Positions 49,608 to 57,801 of a stretch of DNA of 64,000 nucleotides are shown piece by piece. Position numbers and translations under genes: made by a program. The stretch comes from Nocardia sp. BSTN01 (GTDB lineage Bacteria > Actinomycetota > Actinomycetes > Mycobacteriales > Mycobacteriaceae). Where the stretch lies: assembly GCF_015354405.1 (NCBI RefSeq), contig NZ_JADKYP010000017.1:62001-126000 (forward strand), in the 5' to 3' direction. The notes below the pieces were generated by a model that was given only the letters and a program-made list of their open reading frames with translations, was not told where the DNA came from and did no database searches. Numbering within the stretch: position 1 is the stretch's first letter; each line of letters opens with the position of its first letter.

Positions 49608-50521
49608 CACTGGTTCCTTCCCAGGGTGAAGGTGAAGATGTCGGAATCGAATTCGTTGTAGCGCTCGTACTGCAGCAGGTCGTAGAGGCGGCTGCGATGT
49701 TGCATCCGATCCAGCAACCCCGCCTGAGTGCCGGTCTCGTGGATTTCGCGCAGCCCGGTCTCGGCCGCCCACATCGCCAGGCGCAGGGTGGACACCGGAT
49801 AGATCACCGCGTTGTAGCCGATGGATTCCAGCGTCCGCGCCGGCAACAGGTCGGATTTGCCGAACTCGGTCATATTGGCCAGCAGCGGAATCGAGACCGC
49901 GGCCCGGAATTTCTCGAAATCAGCTGCGCCGCTGAGCGCTTCGGTGAAGATCAGGTCGGCCCCGGCGTCGGCGTAGGCGCGGGCGCGGTCGATCGCCGCG
50001 TCGATGCCCTCGATGCCGGCGGCGTCGGTGCGGGCGCAGATCACGAAATTCGGGTCCCGCCGCGCCGAGACGGCCGCGCGCAGGCGCCGCACCATCTCGT
50101 CGGCAGGCACGACGGCCTTGCCGTCGAGGTGGCCGCAGCGCTTGGGATTCACCTGATCCTCCAGGTGGCAGCCCGCGAGTCCGGCGTCCTCGAGCAGCGT
50201 CACGGTGCGGGCGGCGTTCATCGGCTCACCGAAGCCGGTGTCGGCGTCGATGAGCACCGGCAGATCGGTCACCCGGGCGACCTGTCCGCCGCGGCCCGCG
50301 ACCTCGCTCAGCGTGGTGAGCCCGATATCGGGCAGCCCCAGTTCCGCCGACACGACCGCACCCGAGACGTAGACCCCTTCGAACCCGATCTCCTGAATCA
50401 GCTTGGCCACCAACGGATTGAAGGCGCCGGGGAACCGCTGGATCGTCCCCGAGGCGAGTCCGGCGCGGAAGGCGACGCGTTTATCGGCGGCGGAGGTGGT
50501 GGCGGCGAGCAATCCGGTCAT
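49607..50521 (-). CDS. prpB: Methylisocitrate lyase
   Basis: A 304-aa ICL/PEPM superfamily TIM-barrel enzyme. [14 protein letters not shown]-like motif [31 protein letters not shown] (PrpB signature KKCGH motif), [20 protein letters not shown] and [12 protein letters not shown]. It cleaves 2-methylisocitrate to pyruvate and succinate, with Mg2+. ATG 50521 overlaps the prpD stop (50518) by 4 nt and its stop overlaps prpC by 1 nt, giving a tightly coupled operon. Confidence 0.95.
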   Translation of the reverse strand: MTGLLAATTSAADKRVAFRAGLASGTIQRFPGAFNPLVAKLIQEIGFEGVYVSGAVVSAELGLPDIGLTTLSEVAGRGGQVARVTDLPVLIDADTGFGEPMNAARTVTLLEDAGLAGCHLEDQVNPKRCGHLDGKAVVPADEMVRRLRAAVSARRDPNFVICARTDAAGIEGIDAAIDRARAYADAGADLIFTEALSGAADFEKFRAAVSIPLLANMTEFGKSDLLPARTLESIGYNAVIYPVSTLRLAMWAAETGLREIHETGTQAGLLDRMQHRSRLYDLLQYERYNEFDSDIFTFTLGRNQ

Positions 50522-52023
50522 CGGAACAATCCCTTCGGCGATTTCGGGGCGCGGGCGAGCACCTCGTCGGACACCGTGAACGTCAGGTGCGCGAGTTCGC
50601 CCGGCGCGAGCGAGCCCGCCCGCTGCGCGGCGTCGAGGAAGCGGTCCTGTTCGGCCGCGTCGACGACTCCCTCGGCGAGCGTGCGGAATTTGGCGATGTA
50701 CTGCTCGCGGGCGAACGGCCGCGCGCCGAGCGGATGGGCGTCGGCGACCGCGAGTTCGTCGACGATCACCTCACCGCTGGTCAGCGTCACCTCGGCGCGG
50801 GCGCCGAACGCCTTCTCGGCGGGATCGGTGGAGTGGTAGCGCCGGGTCCATTCCGGGTCCTCGGCGGTGGAGATCTTGTGCCACAACGCGATCGTGTCGG
50901 GCCGGCGGGCACGCTCGGGTGCGTAGGACCGCTCGTGATGCCAGGTGCCGTCCTGCAGCGCGACCGCGAAGATGTACATGACCGAGTGGTCGAGGGTTTC
51001 GCGCGAGGCCTCGGGATCGAATTTCTGTGGGTCGCCGGAGCCGGTGCCGATCACCACGTGGGTGTGGTGGCTGGTGTGCAACACGATCGAGGCGACTTGG
51101 TCGAGGTCCCCGATGCGCGCGCGCATCCGCCGGGCCAGATCGATCGGCGCCTGGCTCTGATATTCGGCCGAATGTTCCTTGGTGTAGGAGTCGAGAATCG
51201 CCCGCTTGGGCTCGCCGGGACTCGGCAGTGGCACCGAATACTCGGCCTCGGGCCCGGCCAGCAACCGGGCGATCACTCCGTCTTCGCCTTCCCAGATGGG
51301 TGCGGGCGCGCCCTCGCCGCGCATGGCCCGGTCGACGGCTTCGATGGCCATCTTCCCCGCGAAGGCCGGCGCATAGGCCTTCCAGCTGGAGATCTCCCCC
51401 TTGCGCGACTGCCGGGTCGCGGTCGTGGTGTGCAAGGCCTGACCGATGGCCTGATAGATGGTTTCGGTGTCGAGGCCGAGGGCCGTACCGATGCCTGCGG
51501 CGGCCGAGGGTCCCAAGTGTGCGACGTGGTCGATCTTGTGTTCGTGCAGGCAGATCGCCCGCACCAGATCGATCTGGATCTCGTAGCCGGTGGCCAGACC
51601 GCGAATGAGGTCGCGGCCGCTGCGTCCGGCATGGTGGGCGGCGGCCAGAATCGGCGGGATGTTGTCACCCGGATGGGAGTATTCGGCGGCGAGGAATGTG
51701 TCGTGGAAATCCAGTTCGCGCACCGCGACGCCGTTGGCCCAGGCCGCCCACTCCGGCGAATAGGTGCCGGCGACGCCGAACACCGAGGAGCCCGGTCGAT
51801 ACGGATGCGCCTGCGCCTGAGCCCGGGCGGCGGCCACCGGGCGCCGAGTGATCGACGCGGCGGCGACCGCCGCGTTGTCGATGATCCGATTGACGATCAT
51901 CTCTTCGGTGTCCGGTGCCACCGCGACCGGATCCGTGGCGACTTCGGCGATCCGCCACGCGAGGTGTTCCGTCCGCGGGAACACCTCGGCCGAGCGGTGC
52001 GTGCGAACGAGGTGATTCTTCAC
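50518..52023 (-). CDS. prpD: 2-methylcitrate dehydratase
   Basis: A 501-aa MmgE/PrpD family protein. GVREDFHD-like [57 protein letters not shown], and [14 protein letters not shown] match the family. It dehydrates 2-methylcitrate to 2-methylaconitate (cis). Start GTG 52023 with GGGAGGTC 7 nt upstream. The operon order prpD-prpB-prpC matches other actinobacteria, but the prpR activator gene is not adjacent; a perfect GACGGGTACCCGTC palindrome sits 54 bp upstream of the start codon. Confidence 0.94.
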   Translation of the reverse strand: MKNHLVRTHRSAEVFPRTEHLAWRIAEVATDPVAVAPDTEEMIVNRIIDNAAVAAASITRRPVAAARAQAQAHPYRPGSSVFGVAGTYSPEWAAWANGVAVRELDFHDTFLAAEYSHPGDNIPPILAAAHHAGRSGRDLIRGLATGYEIQIDLVRAICLHEHKIDHVAHLGPSAAAGIGTALGLDTETIYQAIGQALHTTTATRQSRKGEISSWKAYAPAFAGKMAIEAVDRAMRGEGAPAPIWEGEDGVIARLLAGPEAEYSVPLPSPGEPKRAILDSYTKEHSAEYQSQAPIDLARRMRARIGDLDQVASIVLHTSHHTHVVIGTGSGDPQKFDPEASRETLDHSVMYIFAVALQDGTWHHERSYAPERARRPDTIALWHKISTAEDPEWTRRYHSTDPAEKAFGARAEVTLTSGEVIVDELAVADAHPLGARPFAREQYIAKFRTLAEGVVDAAEQDRFLDAAQRAGSLAPGELAHLTFTVSDEVLARAPKSPKGLFR

Positions 52024-52076
52024 AGTCGGGACCTCCCGAATACGTCGTCGAATTCCATGATTCGGACGCTACTCAG

Positions 52077-52090
52077 GACGGGTACCCGTC
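52077..52090. promoter_or_regulatory. Perfect 14-bp palindrome upstream of prpD
   Basis: GACGGGTACCCGTC at 52077-52090, about 54 bp before the prpD start codon. The spacer also has GTTGCAACT and AAGTTGCGAAC, which resemble RamB/PrpR half sites only loosely. It is the best candidate operator for the prp operon. Confidence 0.42.
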
Positions 52091-52175
52091 GAAATACGTT
52101 GCAACTGCCTAGTTCTGCGTAAGGGATCCGGCGAAGTTGCGAACCTTGCGGACGGTGTCGTCGGCCGCGGACCGT

Positions 52176-52640
52176 TTATCGATCGGCGGTCAGACGGTCC
52201 AGCAGACAGCTCAGCGCGAAGCGCACCGTCTGTTCCAGGACCTCTTCCGGTTCACCGTCGAATTCGGCCCGGCACGCGGTGACCGCGGTCTCGGAGGCGG
52301 TGGCGAACCATACCGTGCCGGGCTCTTCGCCGTCACTCGGTTCGGGGCCACCGACACCGGTGACCGCGACCGAATAGCTCGCGCCGAGCAGTTTCCGCAC
52401 GTTCGCCGCCAACGCCTCCGCGGCCGGCCGCGACACCACGGGAACATCGGGCATGTCCAGGACGGAGCGTTTGACCTCCGGGCTGTAGGCGACGACCCCG
52501 CCGCGGAACCACTGTCCCGCATCCGGTGCCGCGCCGAGGGCGGCCGCGATCTTGCCCGAGGTCAGCGATTCCGCCACCGCGATCGTCGAACCGGCCGCCG
52601 CGGCCAGTTCGGCGATCCGCTCGGCGGCACCCTCGGTCAT
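52176..52640 (-). CDS. CinA family nicotinamide-nucleotide amidohydrolase-like protein
   Basis: A 154-aa stand-alone CinA C-terminal (PncC) domain. IAVAESLTSGKIAAALG (usually AESCTGG), FRGGVVAYSPEVK, VSRPAAEALAANVRKLLGASYSVAVTGVGGP and a C-terminal ALSCLLDRLTADR. It should deamidate NMN to nicotinic acid mononucleotide in pyridine salvage; the Cys of the canonical motif is Leu here, and it lacks the N-terminal ADP-ribose pyrophosphatase part of CinA. Start ATG 52640; a longer frame extends upstream through the 51-aa gene. Confidence 0.86.
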   Translation of the reverse strand: MTEGAAERIAELAAAAGSTIAVAESLTSGKIAAALGAAPDAGQWFRGGVVAYSPEVKRSVLDMPDVPVVSRPAAEALAANVRKLLGASYSVAVTGVGGPEPSDGEEPGTVWFATASETAVTACRAEFDGEPEEVLEQTVRFALSCLLDRLTADR

Positions 52641-52671
52641 CGCCCCGCCTCCCGGGCGGCCACGGTGTCGC

Positions 52672-52827
52672 TCATTCCGCTCCTCGTTCGTCGTCTCCGC
52701 TCTCGCGGTACGCCTGCAGCGCGGTGTCGAGTTCGCGTTGCAGCCGTTGCACTTCGGCCTCGTCTCCGGCATCGGACGCAGTGGTGATGTCCTGGCGAAG
52801 CTGGGCGATGACGTCGTGTGAAACCAC
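52672..52827 (-). CDS. 51-aa helical hypothetical protein
   Basis: A reading frame too short for many gene callers: GTG 52827 to TGA 52672-52674, with a strong ribosome site GGAGGAGGTT about 4 nt before the start. The 51 residues are highly charged and strongly helical, predicted as a coiled coil: Leu/Ile/Val recur in RQDITTASDA, DEAEVQRLQR and ELDTALQAYRE. Its stop lies 32 nt before the CinA ATG, so it is in the same minus-strand run from CsbD. I do not recognise it; two-stranded coiled-coil partner proteins of this size are common in stress operons. Confidence 0.6.
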   Translation of the reverse strand: MVSHDVIAQLRQDITTASDAGDEAEVQRLQRELDTALQAYRESGDDERGAE

Positions 52828-52868
52828 GAGAACCTCCTCCGGCACGGAACGGGTGAGCGGTCGGGAAA

Positions 52869-53114
52869 TCAGCTTCCCTGCTGGTGAGACTGCTGACGCG
52901 CCTCGTCGACGTTGGCTTCGGCCCGGGCCTTCTCGGCCTGCGCCTCCTTCTCGGCCGCCTCGCGTTGCGATTCGGCCTTGTCCTGCTGCGCGCGGCCCTC
53001 CGACTCGAGGTCGTTGTTGCCGGTGACGATGCCGGCCGCCTCCTTGGCCTTACCCTTCACATCCTCGACGACGCCCTTGATGCCCTCACGCGGGCCACTG
53101 TTGTGGTCGGACAC
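52869..53114 (-). CDS. CsbD family stress protein
   Basis: An 81-aa, Lys/Glu/Ala/Gln-rich hydrophilic protein with the CsbD repeats REGIKGVVEDVKGKAKEAAG and a low-complexity C-terminal half (AEKARAEANVDEARQQS). Predicted natively disordered or coiled coil. In Bacillus CsbD is SigB-controlled; here a GGGTAG box with a weak -35 lies 40 nt upstream. ATG 53114 with GGAAGGGGAC upstream. It is divergent in meaning from the HxlR gene to its right (both minus strand). Confidence 0.9.
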   Translation of the reverse strand: MSDHNSGPREGIKGVVEDVKGKAKEAAGIVTGNNDLESEGRAQQDKAESQREAAEKEAQAEKARAEANVDEARQQSHQQGS

Positions 53115-53153
53115 GGAGTCCCCTTCCGTCGCAATTTCCTGACATGCAACGAC

Positions 53154-53177
53154 CTACCCAGCGCAGCGGTGCTCAAT
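53154..53177 (-). promoter_or_regulatory. Possible SigB/SigF-type promoter, csbD
   Basis: On the minus strand ATTG-N14-GGGTAG; the -10 is perfect, the -35 is weak. It ends 39 nt before the CsbD ATG. The CsbD family supports the assignment. Confidence 0.48.
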
Positions 53178-53210
53178 CGGACGATTACCGGTGCCGGTAC
53201 GGTTCTGCGC

Positions 53211-53669
53211 TCAGCCCGCCCTGCGCACGGAGGTCAGATCCGAGTCCACGGCCCCGCCGCTCGAACTCGCGGGCCGGAGCTCGGGAATCGGGACACCGCG
53301 TTCGTCGACGAGGACGGAGTGTTCCTCGGCCGGGCCGAAGGCGTGCCGCTCACCCCACTGCCGCAAGGCGACGACGACGGTGAACAGATCGCGCCCGGCG
53401 GGAGTGAGGGTGTAGATGTGGCGCCGGCCCGACGGACCCGGCGTACGTTCGAGGATGCCGCGCGCGACCAGACGCCGGAGCCGGTCGGTGAGGATGTTGC
53501 GCGCAATTCCGGTGGCCTGCTGGAAATCCCGGAATGCCCGGGCGCCGTCCATCGCGTCGCGCACGATCAGCAGACTCCACCGATCGCCGACCAGGTCGAG
53601 TGTGCGCGCGACCGGACACGCCGGATCGGTCCACTCGGTGTCGGCGAGTACCAGCCTCCTGTTCGCCAC
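53211..53669 (-). CDS. HxlR family transcriptional regulator
   Basis: A 152-aa winged-helix regulator of the HxlR family: ACPVARTLDLVGDRWSLLIVRDAMDGARAFRDFQQATG with the N-terminal Cys often used for redox or thiol sensing, then NILTDRLRRLVARGILER, GRRHIYTLTPAGRDL and an acidic, Pro-rich tail. Start GTG 53669; no other start lies before the conserved helix. Its first 32 bp overlap the divergent 5' end of an MFS transporter fragment on the opposite strand, so its own promoter region is damaged or lies inside that fragment. Confidence 0.85.
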   Translation of the reverse strand: MANRRLVLADTEWTDPACPVARTLDLVGDRWSLLIVRDAMDGARAFRDFQQATGIARNILTDRLRRLVARGILERTPGPSGRRHIYTLTPAGRDLFTVVVALRQWGERHAFGPAEEHSVLVDERGVPIPELRPASSSGGAVDSDLTSVRRAG

Positions 53670-53958
53670 GATCTGCGCGGTGTCGGTCGCGACCGTCTAC
53701 TCCGCCCAGCCGATCCTCACCCAGATCGGCGACGACCTGGGTGTGCCGCCCGGCGAGCTGGGATGGATCGTCACGGTCGGGCAGCTCGGGTACCTGGCCG
53801 GATTGGCCTTGCTCGTTCCCCTGGGCGACACGATCGACCGGCGCACGCTCATCGCCGCACATCTGCTGCTCACCGCGGTGGGGGTCGTGATCGCCGCGAC
53901 CGCCGCGCGCACGTGGGTGCTGCTCATCGGACTGACCCTCGCCGGCCTGTTCGCGGTC
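53638..53958 (+). pseudogene. N-terminal fragment of an MFS transporter
   Basis: About 105 codons read as the first three or four helices of a drug/sugar-type MFS transporter (SLLFATICAVSVATVYSAQP, LGYLAGLALLVPLGDTIDRR containing the GDTIDRR loop-2,3 motif, HLLLTAVGVVIAA). The match stops at about 53958, where sequence with no MFS similarity follows; the other ten helices are absent. The frame then runs open into the VOC gene at 54031. The start (GTG 53638) lies inside the HxlR gene. It is the remains of a deleted transporter, possibly the old target of the HxlR regulator. Confidence 0.78.
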
Positions 53959-54030
53959 GATCGCGGGGGCTCCCGGAGTGATCAGGAATCGAGAAGCGAC
54001 GGGCCCGCGGTCGCCGATAACGTCTTCGAC

Positions 54031-54660
54031 ATGAACATCACCACTGCTCAGAGCACCATCGCATCGGTCGTCGTCGAAACCCCGGACCCGGCTGCCGCCG
54101 CGGCCTTCTACGAATCCGCGTTCGGTCTCGGCGACCGGCTGCGGGTCCGTAAGTCGGACGCGGAGACCACCGGCTTCCGCGGATACATCCTCTCCCTCGT
54201 GGTGTCCCAGCCGAGCACCGTGGACAGCTTCATCGGTTCCGCGGTCGCGGCGGGCGCGACGACGGTGAAGCCGGCCAAGAAGAGTTTCTGGGGCTACGGC
54301 GGCGTCGTGCAGGCTCCCGACGGCGCGGTCTGGAAGATCGCGACCTCGGCGAAGAAGGACACCGGACCAGCCACCCGCGAGGTCGACGATTTCGTCCTGC
54401 TGCTCGGGGTCGACAGCGTCAAGGCGACCAAGCAGTTCTACGTCGAACGCGGCTTGACCGTGGCGAAGAGTTTCGGCGGCAAGTACGCCGAATTCGAGTC
54501 GCCGGCCGGTTCGGTCAAGCTCGCGCTCTACGGGCGTAAAGCCGCCGCCAAGGACGCGGGTGTCCCGGCCGAGGGCTCCGGGTCGCATCGGATCGCCGTC
54601 ACCAGCCCCCTTGGTTCCTTCACCGATCCCGACGGATTCGTGTGGGAGGTCGAGGCCTGA
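54031..54660 (+). CDS. VOC (glyoxalase-like) family protein
   Basis: A 209-aa protein with one or two vicinal-oxygen-chelate folds. The first half begins MNITTAQSTIASVVVETPDP and has AFYESAFGLGDRLRV; the second has VVQAPDGAVWKIATSAKK; the tail ends TDPDGFVWEVEA. Metal ligands His/Glu are only partly visible. ATG 54031. The open frame continues upstream through an MFS fragment without a stop, so a fusion protein is possible but the ATG gives a normal length for the family. A GATAAC -10-like box just before it could give a leaderless message. Confidence 0.86.
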   Translation: MNITTAQSTIASVVVETPDPAAAAAFYESAFGLGDRLRVRKSDAETTGFRGYILSLVVSQPSTVDSFIGSAVAAGATTVKPAKKSFWGYGGVVQAPDGAVWKIATSAKKDTGPATREVDDFVLLLGVDSVKATKQFYVERGLTVAKSFGGKYAEFESPAGSVKLALYGRKAAAKDAGVPAEGSGSHRIAVTSPLGSFTDPDGFVWEVEA

Positions 54661-54677
54661 GCCGGGTGCTGCCGGAA

Positions 54678-55106
54678 TCAGGCCGCCCGCAACGGAACTC
54701 GCAAGGATTTGCGCAGCGACGACGGGCCGGCCAGGGGAAGCAGCGCGGCGAGGAGCTTCCCCTTGAAGGCCCGCGGCGTCCGAGTCAGTTCGACGTCGAC
54801 ACGGCTGCCCTCCGGGGCAGGTGTGGCACGGAAGACCCAGCCACCACCGGCGCCGAAGAGTTTGGAATCCCGGGTGGTGACGGTCACCGTGTCACCCGAC
54901 GGGTCCCACTCGTAGCGGGCACGCTCCCAGGCGGCCTCCGTCCCCTCGGTGACCTCGGCCCAGCCCTCACCCTGCTCGTGCACGACGAAGTGCTCGGCGT
55001 CGATCGTCGGCCACACCTGCGCCCGGGATGGGCCGAAATCGGTGAGGACCTGCACCACCTCGGCGGGGACCAGGGTGGAGACGAGGTGAAAACGGACGGT
55101 GGTCAT
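54678..55106 (-). CDS. SRPBCC family protein
   Basis: A 142-aa START-like protein. MTTVRFHLVSTLVPAEVVQVLTDFGPSRAQVWP opens the domain, EHFVVHEQGEGWAEVTEGT and the strand-rich YEWDPSGDTVTVTTRDSKLF follow, and the last helix is LAALLPLAGPSSLRKSLRVPL. ATG 55106 has GAGGAG 6 nt upstream. It lies 17 nt from the VOC gene stop (convergent) and 174 nt from the hydrolase, in a spacer that holds nothing else I can support. Ligand unknown. Confidence 0.85.
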   Translation of the reverse strand: MTTVRFHLVSTLVPAEVVQVLTDFGPSRAQVWPTIDAEHFVVHEQGEGWAEVTEGTEAAWERARYEWDPSGDTVTVTTRDSKLFGAGGGWVFRATPAPEGSRVDVELTRTPRAFKGKLLAALLPLAGPSSLRKSLRVPLRAA

Positions 55107-55280
55107 GGGGAACTCCTCGAAACCGGTAGGTCCATCGGCCGCGGGGAGCGGCCGACGGATGTCCTCGTGGGGTGCGTGGTTCGCGCTCGGGGACACTTAT
55201 CGAGCATGGCCGCCGCCGGGGTTCCGGCGAATCCGTCGGATGACGCTGCGGTGACGTAATCCGCCGCGAGACCTTCGGTT

Positions 55281-56126
55281 CTACCCGCGATCGGGCGTGC
55301 TCGCGGGCTCCGCCGCCAGCACCTCGATCAGCTGGTGCGCGAACTCCACCGCCTCGGTCCGGATACCGTTGTGCGCGCCGGGGAACTCGACCACCGCCGA
55401 TCCGAGCCGGGCGGCGATCTCGGCGGCGGGCCGATAGGGCAGGCATCCGCGGGTCTCGCGGCCGACCGCGAGCACCAGCCGGTCGGACACGAGGGCCAGC
55501 GCCGGGTAATCCGGTGTGTACGAAGTGAATTCGCGCAACTCGTGTTCGATCATGAGCGGGCCGTTGGCGGCGAGGCGAGCCCACATCCGCGCGGCACGCT
55601 CCGACAGCTGCGACACCTCGGGCGACGGTTTCATCGCCGGACCGATGCTCGCGAGGAATCTCGCACCGGCCGCGGCGACTCCCTCGGTGTGCAGCAGCGC
55701 ATACACCTCCTCGACCATCGCGAGGTGCAGGTCGGCGTCCGGCAGGACGGCGAAGCACGGTGGTTCGTGCGCGACCAGTGTGCGGACCCTGCCGGGATGT
55801 CTCGCCAGCAGGTCGAGCCCGACAATCGCGCCGTTGCTCGTACCGAAGACGAACGCCGGCTCGTCGTTCAGATGCGCGAGCAGCCGCGCCGCGTCGTCGG
55901 CTTGCACGGCAACCTGCTGCCGCTCAGGTCCGTGGTCGAGAACGCTGCGCGAATATCCGCGCGGATCGAGCGCCACGACGGTGAAGTGGCGCTGCAGGAC
56001 CTCGGCCATCTCATCGAAGACGCCCGCGTCACCACCGCCACCGGGAATCGACAGCAGTAGTGGCCCGTCACCGCGCAATTCGTAGTACAGGGTGGCGCCG
56101 GGTACGGCCAGCGTGTCGGATCTCAT
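55281..56126 (-). CDS. Alpha/beta hydrolase
   Basis: A 281-aa alpha/beta-fold hydrolase. The oxyanion segment LLSIPGGGGDAG, VVALDPRGYS, and the nucleophile elbow FGTSNGAIVGLDLL (Ser in G-x-S-x-G variant TSNGA) are visible; a central Asp lies after RTLVAHEPPCFAVLPDA and a C-terminal EFPGAHNGIRTEA holds the His. It is similar to epoxide hydrolases/aryl esterases. ATG 56126 overlaps the TetR stop (ATGA). It is therefore an operon under the TetR and its two operators. Confidence 0.9.
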   Translation of the reverse strand: MRSDTLAVPGATLYYELRGDGPLLLSIPGGGGDAGVFDEMAEVLQRHFTVVALDPRGYSRSVLDHGPERQQVAVQADDAARLLAHLNDEPAFVFGTSNGAIVGLDLLARHPGRVRTLVAHEPPCFAVLPDADLHLAMVEEVYALLHTEGVAAAGARFLASIGPAMKPSPEVSQLSERAARMWARLAANGPLMIEHELREFTSYTPDYPALALVSDRLVLAVGRETRGCLPYRPAAEIAARLGSAVVEFPGAHNGIRTEAVEFAHQLIEVLAAEPASTPDRG

Positions 56127-56716
56127 TGCGCTGCTTTCTCTTCGGTGGGAATCGGCCACTGCGTCAGGGTGCGGTGCAGGGCGTCGAGAATGTGGTGCCA
56201 GCTGGCGTCGACGGGTCTGGAGTGGGCGAATCCGCCCGCCGCCTCCAAGGTGGCGAAACCGTGAAATGTGCTGCGCAGCAGGCGGCCGGCGTCGGTCGAC
56301 GCGGGTTCACTCAGCCCGTAGCCGCGCAGCAGCGCCGCGGTGAGCTCGATACCGCGCAGCATGGCCGGCTCTCCGGCGACCTCATCGGGATCCATGTGGA
56401 TCTGCGTTGCCGCGTACCGGCCCGGATGGTCGAGGGCGTAGGAGCGATACGCGTCGCCGAAGGCGAACAGCGCGTCACGACCGGACCGCCCCGCCACCGC
56501 CGCACCGATCCGCTCGTTCATCTCCGCCCCCGCCAGCAATCCCACCTGGACCTGCAGATCCCGCAGGTTGCGCACATGGGTGTAGAGACTGGGATCCTTC
56601 ACCCCGAACCGGCGGGCCACCGCCGCCAGGGTGACATGAGCGAATCCGACCTCATCGGCCAGTTCCGCTGCGGCACGGGCGATTCGCTCCTTCGACAGAC
56701 CGGCACGGGGGGACAT
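56123..56716 (-). CDS. TetR family transcriptional regulator
   Basis: A 197-aa TetR protein with the helix-turn-helix LSKERIARAAAELADEVGFAHVTLAAVARRFGVKDPSLYTHVRN and a TetR_C_WHG-type ligand domain (SYALDHPGRYAATQIHMDPDE, RSTFHGFATLEAAGGF). I start at ATG 56716, which has GGAG 5 nt upstream; the in-frame ATG 56749 would put the operator inside codons 2-8. Its stop overlaps the hydrolase start. Operators directly upstream point to autorepression. Confidence 0.9.
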   Translation of the reverse strand: MSPRAGLSKERIARAAAELADEVGFAHVTLAAVARRFGVKDPSLYTHVRNLRDLQVQVGLLAGAEMNERIGAAVAGRSGRDALFAFGDAYRSYALDHPGRYAATQIHMDPDEVAGEPAMLRGIELTAALLRGYGLSEPASTDAGRLLRSTFHGFATLEAAGGFAHSRPVDASWHHILDALHRTLTQWPIPTEEKAAQ

Positions 56717-56725
56717 CCAGGCTCC

Positions 56726-56767
56726 AATCCTAACCACCTTAGGATTCATCCTACTCTAATTAGGTTT
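56726..56767. promoter_or_regulatory. Two abutting 21-bp TetR operators
   Basis: AATCCTAA (56726-56733) and TTAGGATT (56739-56746), perfect arms with a 5-base centre, form site 1. A second, imperfect copy of the same 21-bp pattern (56747-56767: CATCCTAC, then TTAGGTTT) follows with no gap. Both lie immediately upstream of the TetR start at 56716. Confidence 0.85.
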
Positions 56768-56855
56768 CGTGCGGCCACGGATAATTCACCACTCGCCTTT
56801 CGGGCGAGCATCGGACCGGCGGATGGTCGTGAAACCGGGCCCCGCGGCCATGGCG

Positions 56856-57698
56856 TTATGGTGTCAGCGATTGCGTGCCCAGCACGATCGCCAGGTCGAG
56901 CCGCGCGGCATCCTCGGTGCCGGGCTCGGCCGTGTAGACGGAAATGCGCAGATCGTCGAGAGCGACGAACAGGGTGTCGCAGTCGAGGGTGATCAGGCCG
57001 ACCGCCGGGTGGTCGATCGTCTTGCGCCGCGACGGATCCGGCGCGGGCGGCGGCTCGGCGTTCCAGAGTTCGGTGAAACGCGCACCCGCTGCGCCGAGGT
57101 CGGCGATCAGGCGTCGCAGCGCCCGATCGGCGGGATAGCGCGAGGCGGTCAAGCGCAGATCGGCCACCAGCCTGGCCTCGTGTTCGGCCTGCTCCCGCTC
57201 GGAGTGCACGACCCGGGTCGGCATGCGAGTGATGTTGCGCCACACCGCATTGCGTTCCAGACCGCGCCAGGAGGTGGTGTCGCCCAGCAGCGCGTTGTAG
57301 GGCGCGTTGGCCAGTACGAGCGTCCAACTGGCGTCGTAGACGACCACCGGCGTGTGCGACAACCGGTCGAGCACCCGGTGCACACTCGCGGTGACGCGCG
57401 AGGGCACCACATCCGGTCCGGGCGCGGCGTGCCCGGCGAGCCGGTAGAGCACATCGCGTTCGCTGTCCGACACGCGCAGGGCTCGGGCCAATGCCTCCAC
57501 CACCTGCGCCGACGGCGCGGTCGCGCGCCCCTGTTCGAGGCGGGTGAGGTAATCGGCGGAGATGCCGGCGAGCGCGGCCAGCTCCTCCCGGCGCAGTCCG
57601 GCGGCGCGGCGGCGGGGCCCCACCGGCACACCGACGGCCTCGGGCGCCACCCGGTCGCGCCACCGGCGCACCGTCCGGCCGAATTCCCACGTTTCCAC
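56856..57698 (-). CDS. XRE/MmyB-like transcriptional regulator
   Basis: A 280-aa regulator. The helix-turn-helix RRAAGLRREELAALAGISADYLTRLEQGRATAPS occupies residues 31-65, followed by the MmyB ligand-binding domain (HTPVVVYDASWTLVLANAPYNALLG, LTASRYPADRALRRLIADLG, LITLDCDTLFVALDDLRISVYTAEPG), which in some members binds a fatty acid. Start GTG 57698. It is divergent from the SDR at 57802, 103 bp apart, an arrangement common for this family, with the SDR the probable target. The open frame runs beyond 57698, but this would overlap the SDR promoter. Confidence 0.9.
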   Translation of the reverse strand: METWEFGRTVRRWRDRVAPEAVGVPVGPRRRAAGLRREELAALAGISADYLTRLEQGRATAPSAQVVEALARALRVSDSERDVLYRLAGHAAPGPDVVPSRVTASVHRVLDRLSHTPVVVYDASWTLVLANAPYNALLGDTTSWRGLERNAVWRNITRMPTRVVHSEREQAEHEARLVADLRLTASRYPADRALRRLIADLGAAGARFTELWNAEPPPAPDPSRRKTIDHPAVGLITLDCDTLFVALDDLRISVYTAEPGTEDAARLDLAIVLGTQSLTP

Positions 57699-57801
57699 GC
57701 ACTCCAGTCTGCGCGAACCGCCGCGGGCGTGTCCTGGCCCTGGCAGTCCTACGACAACCGGACGACTGCCTACGGTGCGGCCCGGCCCGCAGGCTGGGGA
57801 C

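Noticed and set aside
53416-54660. A single 414-aa MFS-VOC fusion gene
   Set aside because: The first 70 codons are antisense to HxlR and the VOC domain has its own ATG of family length; I call two features and discuss the fusion as a finding.
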